From contig CAZSFD010000004.1 in assembly GCA_964606085.1 (NCBI GenBank), positions 1 to 64,000 of the forward strand: DNA of 64,000 nt, written 5' to 3'. The notes under the pieces were generated by a model, which had not been told where the DNA came from, did no database searches, and saw nothing but the letters and a program-made list of their open reading frames with translations. The translations under genes and the position numbers were made by a program. Source of the DNA: CAIQJJ01 sp964606085 (GTDB taxonomy: Bacteria > Chloroflexota > Anaerolineae > Anaerolineales > UBA4823). Of this stretch, positions 30,319 to 39,146 are shown piece by piece (the stretch's first letter is position 1; each line of letters starts with the position of its first letter).

Positions 30319-32346
30319 ATGGAACAAACTTCTTTCTTCGTCGAACACAGCACCCTGGCGCTCCACCTGGGGCCGATCACCCTGCGCGGCGGCATCCCGG
30401 TCATCAACGGCTTCCCCGTAAGCGACGCTTCATGCACCATCGTCAGCCAAACAGACGACAGCCTCACCCTGCGCTTCACCGCCCCTTCACTGGGATCGAT
30501 CATCTTCGGCCTGACGGCCAGTTTCAACGCCGGGCTGCTCGCTGGCACAAGCGGTCACCTGATCCAGGTGCAATACTGGCTGGCAGGCATCCCCGCCGAT
30601 TTCGTGCTGGATTCGTTTGGCCTGCACTTTGCCGCCCTCGAAAATTTGCGCACCTACCTGAAGAATGGCTATCATAGCTGGGATGGCTCGGCCTACCACG
30701 AACCTGAAGCGATGGGCGACCTGCCCGGTGAGCGCCCCGAAACAGGCTATGCCATGACCCAACTGGTGCCGCGTTATGGCACAGACAGCGCCATCCTCGC
30801 TTTCGACCGCCACGACCGCTTCCAACACACCTTCACCTTCGATACGCACTCGCGGCCTGTCGGCCTGACGATTCAGACATTGTGGGATCGCAAAACCCGC
30901 CAGGGACCGCGCTGCGAATCGGAACACCTGCTGGCCTTCGCCCACACCGGCATCGAAGATGCGCTGCGCGCCTGGGCCTTGCTGACCAACCGCCTGAACC
31001 GCCCGGCGCCACGCGTGGTTTCGACACAGGGCATTACCGGCTGGTGTTCGTGGTACAACCTGTATGGCTACATCACCGAGGAAAACATCCTCGACCACCT
31101 GCACGCCGCCCAAAAAGCCGTCCAAGATCACCATCTGCCGATGCGCGTCTTTCAGATTGACGACGGCTTCACCCCCGAAATGGGTGACTGGCTGCTGGTC
31201 AAACCACAGTTCCCGCGCGGCATGAAGCCCCTGCTCGATGACATCCGCGCCGCCGGGTTCATCCCCGGTCTGTGGATCGCCCCCTTCATGGTCGGCTGCC
31301 GCTCACAGCTTTACCGCGAACACCCCGATTGGGTGGTGCGAGATGCCCAAACCGGCGGGCCGCTGGTGTGCATGGCCCGCTATGGCGAAGAACGCTGGTT
31401 CAAACGCAGCGAGGAACATTACGTTCTCGATGCCACACACCCTGAAGCCTTCGAGTATCTGCGCCAGGTCTTTCACACCTGGCGTCATGAGTGGGGCTGC
31501 GAGTATTTCAAGACCGATTTCATGCTCTTTGGCAGCGATTACGGCCCCGAGCGGGCCATCTTTCATACCCCTGGGGCAACCCGCATCGAAAATTTTATGC
31601 GCGTGGCCCGCATGATCCACCAGGAGATCGGCAACGAGGCGCTCTGGCTGGGCTGCGGCTGCCCGCTGTGGGCCACCATTGGCCTGGTGGATGGCATCCG
31701 CATCGGCGGCGATGTGGGCGTCAGTTGGAGCGGCGGCCTGTCGGCGCAATCGCTGCTGCGCGATTTAGCCACGCGCAATGTGGGCAATCACATTTTGTGG
31801 CAGATCGATCCCGATTGTGTGCTGCTGCGCGAACGCTTCCACCATTTGAGCGAGGCAGAAGTGGAAGCCCTGGCGCTATACGCGGGCATGTCGGGCGGGA
31901 TCATGATGACTTCGGATCACCTGGGCGAATTGGGCGAGAAACGCATGCGCCTGTGGAAACTGCTGCTCCCCCTGGGGCGGCGCAGTTGCCACTTCCCGCT
32001 GCTGGGGCAAACCGCGCTGAGTTACGTCAGCCACAGCACGCCGTGGAGCAGCCAACCTGTGCTGGAAGCGGTTGCCAATGACCCGGTGTTGGTGCAGGTG
32101 CGCCCGGCAGCCAAAGATGGCGTGGGCGCTGTCTTTATCTTGAACAGCAGCGATCAGGCCGTACAGCGCACCTATCCCCTGGCTGCCCTGGGCCTCAACG
32201 GGCCATGCTACGTCTATGATGGCTCACAGGATGTGGCCTGGCCGCAAGCGGTGGATGAAATTGCCATCACGCTGGCGCACCACGAAGGGCGGCTGTTGTT
32301 TGTCAGCCCACAGCCAATCCTGGTTGCCCCGGAGCAACTGCCATGA
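30319..32346 (+). CDS. Alpha-galactosidase, GH36 family
   Basis: 675 residues. An N-terminal beta-sandwich (~1-215) precedes a TIM barrel with GWCSWYNLYGYITEENI, FQIDDGF, the nucleophile D400 in YFKTDFM and the acid/base candidate D465 in IRIGGDVGVSW. A C-terminal beta domain closes the protein. No signal peptide, so it acts in the cytosol on imported galactosides such as melibiose or raffinose. AAGGA precedes the ATG. The stop overlaps the start of the next gene (ATGA). The upstream LacI-type palindrome may regulate it. Confidence 0.88.
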   Translation: MEQTSFFVEHSTLALHLGPITLRGGIPVINGFPVSDASCTIVSQTDDSLTLRFTAPSLGSIIFGLTASFNAGLLAGTSGHLIQVQYWLAGIPADFVLDSFGLHFAALENLRTYLKNGYHSWDGSAYHEPEAMGDLPGERPETGYAMTQLVPRYGTDSAILAFDRHDRFQHTFTFDTHSRPVGLTIQTLWDRKTRQGPRCESEHLLAFAHTGIEDALRAWALLTNRLNRPAPRVVSTQGITGWCSWYNLYGYITEENILDHLHAAQKAVQDHHLPMRVFQIDDGFTPEMGDWLLVKPQFPRGMKPLLDDIRAAGFIPGLWIAPFMVGCRSQLYREHPDWVVRDAQTGGPLVCMARYGEERWFKRSEEHYVLDATHPEAFEYLRQVFHTWRHEWGCEYFKTDFMLFGSDYGPERAIFHTPGATRIENFMRVARMIHQEIGNEALWLGCGCPLWATIGLVDGIRIGGDVGVSWSGGLSAQSLLRDLATRNVGNHILWQIDPDCVLLRERFHHLSEAEVEALALYAGMSGGIMMTSDHLGELGEKRMRLWKLLLPLGRRSCHFPLLGQTALSYVSHSTPWSSQPVLEAVANDPVLVQVRPAAKDGVGAVFILNSSDQAVQRTYPLAALGLNGPCYVYDGSQDVAWPQAVDEIAITLAHHEGRLLFVSPQPILVAPEQLP

Positions 32347-32975
32347 CCAGGATAACAGAGCGGCGTGAACTCCTCGTTGAGCCAGTCACCCTGGCAGGCA
32401 GCATTGTCCGCCTGGAACCGTTGACCGAACAGCATGTGCCAGACCTGGCCGGCGTGGGCTGCGAGGAAAGCATCTGGAAATATATGCTATATGGCAATGT
32501 GGATAGCGAGGCCCGTATGTTGGCCTGGGTGCGCGACCTGCTGGCCCGCCAGGCCAGCGGCCACGACCTGCCCTTCGCCGTGATCCATCTGGAAAGCGGG
32601 CGGGCCATCGGCGCCACCCGCTATATGGATATTCGCCACAAAGACCGCGGCCTGGAAATTGGCGGCACCTGGTATGGATTGGATTACCAACGCACGGGCG
32701 TCAACACGGAGTGTAAATTTCTGCTGCTGCAACACGCCTTCGAGGCGCTGGGCTGCATCCGCGTGCAGTTGAAAACCGACCTGCGCAACGAGCGCTCGCA
32801 ACGCGCCATCGAACGCCTGGGCGCCGTGCGGGAGGGGGTGCTGCGCAATCACATGATCACGCCCGAGGGGGTGATCCGCCACACCGTTTATTACAGCCTC
32901 CTCGATGACGAATGGCCTGCGATCAAATTGCGTTTTTACAATGAGTTGGGGTATCTTCTCAATAAAATGGGGTAG
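32343..32975 (+). CDS. GNAT acetyltransferase (RimJ/RimL-like) with repeat-derived C-terminus
   Basis: 210 residues. GNAT fold: VTLAGSIVRLEPLTEQHVPDL opening, IGATRYMDIRHKDRGLEIGGTWYG (beta4-beta5) and VQLKTDLRNERSQRAIERLGAVREGVLR (acetyl-CoA region), as in RimJ/RimL-like enzymes. Translationally coupled to the alpha-galactosidase by ATGA. The last seven residues (YLLNKMG) and the stop codon come from the left end of the MITE-like element that begins at 32951, so the original C-terminus has been replaced. Confidence 0.82.
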   Translation: MTRITERRELLVEPVTLAGSIVRLEPLTEQHVPDLAGVGCEESIWKYMLYGNVDSEARMLAWVRDLLARQASGHDLPFAVIHLESGRAIGATRYMDIRHKDRGLEIGGTWYGLDYQRTGVNTECKFLLLQHAFEALGCIRVQLKTDLRNERSQRAIERLGAVREGVLRNHMITPEGVIRHTVYYSLLDDEWPAIKLRFYNELGYLLNKMG

Positions 32976-33061
32976 AAGGTGCAACGCACCTGGTTTTGGC
33001 CCGAAAATTACTCTTTTGATACCCAGGTGCGTTGCACCTCCCCAGCTTATTGAGACGTTAC
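32951..33061. mobile_element. MITE-like palindromic element, copy 2
   Basis: About 110 bp with outer imperfect inverted ends (gtatcttctcaataaaatgggg and, reversed, gtaacgtctcaataagctgggg) and inner arms ggtgcaacgcacctgg / ccaggtgcgttgcacc. The core is nearly identical to copy 1 at 13241-13338. Its left end is translated as the GNAT C-terminus. A single-arm relic ggtgcattgcacc appears at 47023-47035. Confidence 0.8.
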
Positions 33062-33182
33062 GAGTTGGGTTATTGGACAAAATGACCGGCAAGATTGTAA
33101 GGAATTTCTATATAAGAATTTTCGGATTAGTGATAAAATCTTATTGACACTATGTTTTCGCTATTATTTCGTGGAGGAAATT

Positions 33183-33344
33183 ATGACCGAAGAAAAAAGC
33201 CAACAAAACCTGGAAAGCCAACGCAAACCCTACGAGGCTCCAGCCATCACGCATGAGTTGGTGCTTGAAACACGGGCGGGTTCTCCCTTTGAAGGCGGCA
33301 GACCGATCATTCTCCCCGGCGAGGGTGATGAGCTGGTGCCGTAA
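33183..33344 (+). CDS. Small peptide, candidate RiPP-like precursor (53 residues)
   Basis: 53 residues: a charged, Gln-rich N-terminus, then KPYEAPAITHELVLETRAGS, then a Gly/Pro/acidic tail (PFEGGRPIILPGEGDELVP). The Y-x-x-P-x-[IL] segment resembles the leader motif that PqqD/RRE proteins bind in lasso and related peptides, and a PqqD-like protein is encoded 6 kb downstream. GGAGG lies five bases before the ATG and a strong terminator follows at once, suggesting a separate, abundant mRNA. No lasso cyclase or radical SAM enzyme is in the window, so modification is unproven. Confidence 0.6.
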   Translation: MTEEKSQQNLESQRKPYEAPAITHELVLETRAGSPFEGGRPIILPGEGDELVP

Positions 33345-33366
33345 AAACGCGGTAGCCCAACACAAT

Positions 33367-33400
33367 AAACCGGCAGTTTTCAGATGAAAACTGCCGGTTT
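33367..33400 (+). terminator. Terminator of the small peptide gene
   Basis: aaaccggcagttttca pairs perfectly with 33385-33400 around a two-base apex, followed by TTTTCC context. It separates the peptide gene from the large protease gene. The remaining spacer to 33536 shows nothing else recognisable. Confidence 0.8.
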
Positions 33401-33536
33401 TCCACCAATAACCTTCAAAAGAACGGTGAAATCCTTCTTGAGAAGGTTGTTTGGTTTAAGTGGTGGTTAATCGCAAACTTAGCTCATTCAGGTACAATCA
33501 TCTTACTGATGTCTGTTTGAATGCGCCGGAGACCCT

Positions 33537-36500
33537 ATGTTTCACCATTTTATTAACTTGCTCATCGCCTTCGCACTCGTCACAAATCTTGTGCCGCGAC
33601 CAATCCCCCAGGAACACCAAAAGACAGGGCCCGATATCCCACAAGTGCGTATCGTAGCACAGAATCGGGATGGGCTTGTGTTGCACATCCAGATACCCTC
33701 CTATTCACTGGCGTCAGAAACCCATGAGGGCATCCGCTATGACAGGCTCAACCTGCCCGAAAGCGGCCAAACCGCTCAAATCGGCCGGCCACAAGTGCCT
33801 GTCGTCAACGCGCTGATCGGCGTGCCTGCCGATGCGACACTTTCTGTGGAAGTGGATCAAACCGTCAGCCAGGCGCTGCCAGGCAAAATTCGCCTGCTGC
33901 CAGCGCCAGCTTTGCTGCGCGATGAGGCGGGCAGCGTAACATCGGTCTTCGAGCCAGATGCACAGGCTTATGTCAGCCGGGAAAATTATCCCGTTGAAAT
34001 CGCCCATATCGCCGATGATGGCTGGCTGCGTGACCAACGCATCGCTCGCATTGCCATCCACCCATTTCAATATCAGGCTGCCTCGCAACAGATCACATGG
34101 CATCGCGAACTGTGGGTGACGGTGCGCTTCGGCAAAGCCGTTGGTGATGCAAAGCCCGTGACATCGCCTGCGGCCAACATCCAGCCATTTGAACCGCTGC
34201 TCCAACGCAACTTGCTCAACTACGCGCAGGCACGCGCCTGGCGCAGTTCCACGGCGTTGAGCGGATCAACGCAAGCGGCACTGCGCAGCGACGACCTGGC
34301 TACACGCTACAAAATCGTGGTCGAGCAAGATGGTCTGTACCACCTGACCTATACCGACGCATTGCAGGCAGGTTTCGCCGCCAGCGATCCGCGCAACTGG
34401 CAGATCACCAACCTGGGCAGCACGGTGGCTATTACCATCACCGGGCAGGCCGATGGCAGCTTCGACCCAGGCGACGAGGTCATCTTCTATGGCGAGCGTT
34501 TTCGCGGCGACCGCTTTGCCGCCCGCTATCCCGACGAAGCCAGCATCTATTGGCTGATGAACAATTGCGATAAAACCTATTGTGCGCCAGAAACCCTGCC
34601 CTACCGCCAGGATGCCGGTTTGCACATGGAAAAATATACGTCCGAAAATGTCTACTGGCTGTATCTCAACACAACCCCCGGCGCACGCATCAGCACAGTC
34701 AACGCCGCGCCGACCGGCCTGACGCCTATCACCGTCTACACGGCCACCCAACATAGCGAACAACAGGCATTCTGGTTTAGCTACCCGATCCTTGATGCCG
34801 ATACCTGGTTCTGGGAGCGTGTCCAGCCACCCAACCCCAGTGTGATGTATTCACGCAACTACCTCGTGCCTTTGAGCAACATTGCCAGCAGCACACCCGT
34901 ATCCGCAAGTGTACGCGGCGCAATGGTAGCCACGACATACAGTTCATCCATTTCGCCCGATCATCATACCCGTGTCCTATTGAATGGCGCCGCCAACGTG
35001 GTTGATGATGCCTGGTGGGATGGCATGGCCCGGCACACATTTGAAAAGCAACTGCCGCTCACAGCCCTGCTCGATGGCAATAATACATTCACGCTTGAAA
35101 TTCACCCGATTACGGACGTATCGCAACGTATGTACCCCGATTGGTTCGAAATCGAATACCCGCGCTCGTTAAGCGCCATCAACGATGAATTGCGCTTCGA
35201 GAGCAGGCAAAGCGGCCCGCAGGCGTTTCGTGTGAGCGGTTATACCGCAGCGCAAATTTGGGCGCTGGACATCAGCCAGCCACTCACCCCCACCTTGCTC
35301 ACCGCCCCCAACATCGTCCAGCAGAATGCCGCCTACACGATAACCTTTGAAGTGGACGAAGCTCAGGACAAAACCTATTTCGTCGGTGCGTTGAGCGCCT
35401 TGCGCACACCAAAGGAGATCAGCGCTTACACGCCTCCTGATTTGCTGGCGCAGACGAACGGCGCCGATTACATCTTCATCACGCATAGCAGCTTCGTCAC
35501 GGCCACGCAGCAACTGGCCGATTACCGCGCCGCCCAGGGAATGCGCACGGCCGTCGTAGACATTGACGATGTGTACAACCTGTTCGGCGATGGCATCTTC
35601 AACCCGGTGGCGATCAAAAACTTCCTGCGCTATGCCTATCATAACTGGCAGCCGCCCGCGCCAACCTATGTGTTGTTGGTTGGCGATGGTCACTTCAACT
35701 TCCTTAACCGGGTGCGCACGTCTGGACAGGTCTTTCCCGCCATGACCGTTCCGCCGTACCTGGTCACCACCGATTCCTGGCAGGGCGATATGGACAGTGC
35801 CAACCTTCTAGTTACTCTCGTGGGCAACGATGTGCTGCCCGAAATGCTGATCGGTCGGCTGCCGGTGGAAACCAGCCAACAAATCAACGATATTGTGAAC
35901 AAGATCAGCGTCTTCGAAAGCACGCCTTACCAGGATTGGCATAACAACCTGGTTTTCGTCACCGACAACACCCCCGACCCCGCCGGTGACTTCGTGGCAC
36001 AATCAGACGAACTGCTTGACAACCATATCCCCGCCGACCAGACGGTCGAAAAGTTCTATTTGAATGACTATCTCCCCACACCATGCAGCACAGCCGACAC
36101 GTTTTGCCAGCAAATTCGCGATGACATTGTCAATACACTGAACGGCCCCGGCGCGCTGTTTGTCAATTACATGGGACACGGCAGCGTCCAGTATTGGGCC
36201 GCTCAGCCCAATGTCTTCCGCAACGCCGATATCGCCAGCCTGACCAACGCCAGCCGCCCGACGATTGCCCTCGACCTGACCTGCCTGACCGGGCTGTGGT
36301 TCAACGACAACCAAAACGCAAGCCGCCCATCTTTGGCCGTGGCCATGCTGCGGCACCCCACGGGCGGGTCGGTAGCCAGCTTTGCGCCCACCAGCCGCGG
36401 CGTCAGCACCGGGCATGATACGCTGGCGCGCGGTTTCTACGATGCCATCTACCAGGATGAAGTGCGCATCCTCGGCGAAGCCACCCTGGGCGGGCAGATG

Positions 36501-38567
36501 CGCCTGTTCGCCAGCGGCTACAACCTCGACCTGGTCAACACGTTCGTCTTATTCGGCGATCCGGCGCTGCGCTTGCCGCTGCCCACCCACCGCCCGGCCC
36601 TTGCGGCGCAGCCCCAGGCGCAACAAACCCTGCCCGGTCAGGAAGTGACCTACACTTTCACCCTCACCAACACCGGCAGCATCACTGATACTTTTTCACT
36701 CGCCGCCAGCGGCAATCTCTGGCCGGTGCAATTGAGCCAGGCCAGCGTGGGGCCGTTAGCGCCAGGCGACAGCGCCGGGGTGCAAATGACCGTTCAGCCG
36801 CCCTGGAATGCCGAGCAGGGCGAAGTGAGCATGACCACACTGACCGCCACCTCGCAAGGCAACCCCTATCAAAGCGCCAGCCAGTCGGTTTCTACCACCA
36901 TCCACATCACCCCTGGCGTTTCGGTCACGCCGCCCGGCACGCAGGAACAGGCCTTGCCTGCCGAAACCGTTCAATTCACCCTGCAAGTGACCAATACCGG
37001 TGATTTCACCGACACCTTCGCCGTCGAAATCGAAAGCGCCTGGCCGGTAACGCTATCGCCGACCAGCCTGGCGCCGTTAGCATCTTCGGCCACCACCAGT
37101 TTGCTCGTCTACGTCCACATTCCTGCCAGCATTCTGTTCAGCCAAACGGAAGTGACCACCATCACGCTGCGCTCGCAGCACGATGCCAATGTGCTGGATA
37201 CCGCCTTGCTGGAAACGGTGGTGGATATTCAACGCGGCGTATCCCTCGCGCCCACCAGCGCCGAAACACAAGGGCTGCCCGGCGAAACCGTCCATTATCA
37301 GCTTTTTGTGACCAACCAGGGCAATTTCACCGATACCTTTACCATCACCAGCGCCGGCGGCTGGCCGATAGCTGCACCCACCACGGTTGGCCCATTGGGA
37401 GCATCTAACAGCGCCGGATTAACCGTAGACATCCTGGTGCCAGTGACAACCACACTCACCCAGACCGACGTACACACGATCACCGTGCGCTCGCAAGCAG
37501 ACCCATCCATCCTCGCCAGCGCCATCCTGACCACGGAAGTGAACATCCGCAACGGCGTGGCCGTCGCGCCTACCAGCGCCGCTCAACAAGGACTGCCCGG
37601 CGCAACCCTGCAATACACCCTGCAAGTGACCAACACGGGCAATATCACCGACAGCGTCACGGTCGAAGCAGCCGGCAGTTGGCCCACCAGCGTCATACCG
37701 CTCGCGTTCGACGACCTGCTGCCTGGAGCATCAGGCACGCTGACCGTGCGCGTGACCATCCCGCTGACCGTCACCATCGGTCAGAGCGACCTGACCACGC
37801 TCACCCTGCGTTCGCACAATGACCCGACCCAAACCGCCACCGCCACCCTGCACACCGCCGTAGACATCCGCGGCGGCGTGGATGTCGCACCCACAAGTGG
37901 CGCGGCCATGGGCCTGCCCGGTGATAGCGTGGCCTACACCCTGCAAGTGACCAACACCGGCAACCTGACCGACACCTTCGACCTCACCGCCGTCAGCGGG
38001 TGGCCGGTCAGCCTGCAACCGGGCAGTTTCGACGGCCTGCTGGCGGGGCAATCGGCCACGCTGACGGTGCACGTGACCATCCCGCTCACCGTCACCATCG
38101 GCCAGAGCGACCTGACCACGCTCACCCTGCGTTCGCACAATGACCCGACCAAAACCGCCACCGCCACCCTGCACACCGCCGTAGACATCCGCGGCGGCGT
38201 GACCGTCGCGCCGATCACGGCGACGGCGCAAGGGTTGCCTGGCGAGGTGGTGACGTTCACCATTGCTATCACCAACACCGGCAACCTGACCGACACGTTT
38301 GACCTGGCAACCAGCACGGCCTGGCCGTTGGCGCTGCCAGCAGATGTCGGGCCATTGGCCGCCGGGGCAACGACCGATCTGCAGATTGCTGTGCAAATCC
38401 CCGCCAGCGCCGGGACGGGTGAGACCATCCCAATCACCCTGCGCTCGCATAACGACCCCACCGTGACCGCAACGGTGACATTGCAGATCGAAATCTCCCA
38501 GGCGGCAGGATGGAAAATCTACCTGCCGCTGATCGTGCGGCAAGCCGGCGGGCCGGCCAGCAGGTAA
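33537..38567 (+). CDS. Secreted C25-family (gingipain-like) cysteine protease with six tandem repeats
   Basis: 1676 residues. Signal peptide ~1-20 (FINLLIAFALVTNLV); N-terminal gingipain-propeptide-like beta region; caspase-like catalytic core ~640-1010 with His881 in YMGHGS and Cys916 in DLTCLTG, ending LFGDPALRLPLP. Then six ~106-residue immunoglobulin-like repeats, each with a (N)TG(N/D)(I/F/L)TDTF motif and a TLRSxxDP motif. It ends WKIYLPLIVRQAGG, resembling the terminal YLPL(I/V) motif common on secreted Chloroflexota proteins. It is probably a surface or extracellular protease. Upstream of the S26-like and PqqD-like genes in the same direction. Confidence 0.85.
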   Translation: MFHHFINLLIAFALVTNLVPRPIPQEHQKTGPDIPQVRIVAQNRDGLVLHIQIPSYSLASETHEGIRYDRLNLPESGQTAQIGRPQVPVVNALIGVPADATLSVEVDQTVSQALPGKIRLLPAPALLRDEAGSVTSVFEPDAQAYVSRENYPVEIAHIADDGWLRDQRIARIAIHPFQYQAASQQITWHRELWVTVRFGKAVGDAKPVTSPAANIQPFEPLLQRNLLNYAQARAWRSSTALSGSTQAALRSDDLATRYKIVVEQDGLYHLTYTDALQAGFAASDPRNWQITNLGSTVAITITGQADGSFDPGDEVIFYGERFRGDRFAARYPDEASIYWLMNNCDKTYCAPETLPYRQDAGLHMEKYTSENVYWLYLNTTPGARISTVNAAPTGLTPITVYTATQHSEQQAFWFSYPILDADTWFWERVQPPNPSVMYSRNYLVPLSNIASSTPVSASVRGAMVATTYSSSISPDHHTRVLLNGAANVVDDAWWDGMARHTFEKQLPLTALLDGNNTFTLEIHPITDVSQRMYPDWFEIEYPRSLSAINDELRFESRQSGPQAFRVSGYTAAQIWALDISQPLTPTLLTAPNIVQQNAAYTITFEVDEAQDKTYFVGALSALRTPKEISAYTPPDLLAQTNGADYIFITHSSFVTATQQLADYRAAQGMRTAVVDIDDVYNLFGDGIFNPVAIKNFLRYAYHNWQPPAPTYVLLVGDGHFNFLNRVRTSGQVFPAMTVPPYLVTTDSWQGDMDSANLLVTLVGNDVLPEMLIGRLPVETSQQINDIVNKISVFESTPYQDWHNNLVFVTDNTPDPAGDFVAQSDELLDNHIPADQTVEKFYLNDYLPTPCSTADTFCQQIRDDIVNTLNGPGALFVNYMGHGSVQYWAAQPNVFRNADIASLTNASRPTIALDLTCLTGLWFNDNQNASRPSLAVAMLRHPTGGSVASFAPTSRGVSTGHDTLARGFYDAIYQDEVRILGEATLGGQMRLFASGYNLDLVNTFVLFGDPALRLPLPTHRPALAAQPQAQQTLPGQEVTYTFTLTNTGSITDTFSLAASGNLWPVQLSQASVGPLAPGDSAGVQMTVQPPWNAEQGEVSMTTLTATSQGNPYQSASQSVSTTIHITPGVSVTPPGTQEQALPAETVQFTLQVTNTGDFTDTFAVEIESAWPVTLSPTSLAPLASSATTSLLVYVHIPASILFSQTEVTTITLRSQHDANVLDTALLETVVDIQRGVSLAPTSAETQGLPGETVHYQLFVTNQGNFTDTFTITSAGGWPIAAPTTVGPLGASNSAGLTVDILVPVTTTLTQTDVHTITVRSQADPSILASAILTTEVNIRNGVAVAPTSAAQQGLPGATLQYTLQVTNTGNITDSVTVEAAGSWPTSVIPLAFDDLLPGASGTLTVRVTIPLTVTIGQSDLTTLTLRSHNDPTQTATATLHTAVDIRGGVDVAPTSGAAMGLPGDSVAYTLQVTNTGNLTDTFDLTAVSGWPVSLQPGSFDGLLAGQSATLTVHVTIPLTVTIGQSDLTTLTLRSHNDPTKTATATLHTAVDIRGGVTVAPITATAQGLPGEVVTFTIAITNTGNLTDTFDLATSTAWPLALPADVGPLAAGATTDLQIAVQIPASAGTGETIPITLRSHNDPTVTATVTLQIEISQAAGWKIYLPLIVRQAGGPASR
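36597..38497 (+). repeat. Six tandem ~318-bp repeats encoding Ig-like domains
   Basis: Six in-frame units start about 36597, 36912, 37230, 37551, 37869 and 38187. Units 4 and 5 share about 125 bp (37756-37880 and 38074-38198) that differ at only a few positions, pointing to recent duplication or gene conversion, while the other units are far more diverged. Confidence 0.8.
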
Positions 38568-38581
38568 CGGCCAACGGGCGT

Positions 38582-39145
38582 ATGCGCACTCGCTACACCC
38601 AGCACGCCGCCGAAGCGCTGCGCAGCGAGGCCAGCCGCAGCGGCAACTTGCGTTTGCGCGTGAGCGGGCGCAGCATGGCCCCACTGCTGCAACCCGGCGA
38701 TTTTCTCGACGTGCAGGCCGTTGGGCCACAACAGTTGCGCCTCGGCGATGTGGTCGTACTGCAAGATGCCGCCGGGTTTTTGACCCATCGGCTGGTCGCC
38801 ATCCAGGGCCAACAACTGCTCACCAAAGGCGACGCGCTGGCCTTGCTCGACCCGCCGCTGCCACCAACCGCGCTGGTGGGGCGTGTGCAAACGGTAGAGC
38901 GCGAGGGAAGGGTACGTTTTGACCTCACCCGCCGCGCCTGGCAGTCGGGCCAACGGTGGCTGGCCGGCTTGAGCCGCCTGGAAGGGCAAATGATGACCTG
39001 GCGCGAGCGGCGCACGTTCATCCCCCGGCGGCTGCAAGGCTACCTCGTACGGGCGGCCTGTCTCCCTGTTCGATGGATGGGCTTTTTGCTACAATGGGGC
39101 ATCCGGCTGCTCGCTGGGCAGCCAGCCCGATCAGGAAAGAACTAA
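38582..39145 (+). CDS. S24/S26 signal-peptidase-like protein
   Basis: 187 residues from the ATG at 38582. The catalytic pattern is visible: Ser31 in VSGRSMAPLLQPGD and Lys82 in LLTKGD, the Ser-Lys dyad of signal peptidase I relatives. There is no N-terminal membrane anchor; a hydrophobic segment near the C-terminus (CLPVRWMGFLLQWGIRLL) may attach it. Such short S24/S26 proteins are often found beside PqqD genes. It lies 14 bases after the protease stop and its own stop is one base before the PqqD gene. Substrate could be the 53-residue peptide or the surface proteins nearby. Confidence 0.75.
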   Translation: MRTRYTQHAAEALRSEASRSGNLRLRVSGRSMAPLLQPGDFLDVQAVGPQQLRLGDVVVLQDAAGFLTHRLVAIQGQQLLTKGDALALLDPPLPPTALVGRVQTVEREGRVRFDLTRRAWQSGQRWLAGLSRLEGQMMTWRERRTFIPRRLQGYLVRAACLPVRWMGFLLQWGIRLLAGQPARSGKN

Positions 39146-39146
39146 G

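Noticed and set aside
33144..33167. TTGACA at 33144 and TATTAT at 33162 as a promoter for the small peptide gene
   Set aside because: The spacer is only 12 bases, too short for a sigma70 promoter. Another TAAAAT at 33134 lacks a matching -35. The promoter remains undefined.
33183..33344. Lasso peptide assignment for the 53-residue peptide
   Set aside because: The leader motif is suggestive, but no asparagine-synthetase-like cyclase or transglutaminase-like B2 protease is in the window, and the core lacks an acidic residue at ring-closing position 7-9.
36597..38497. CRISPR or tandem DNA repeat interpretation of the 318-bp units
   Set aside because: The periodicity is in-frame protein domain repetition within one ORF, with no spacers and no cas genes nearby.
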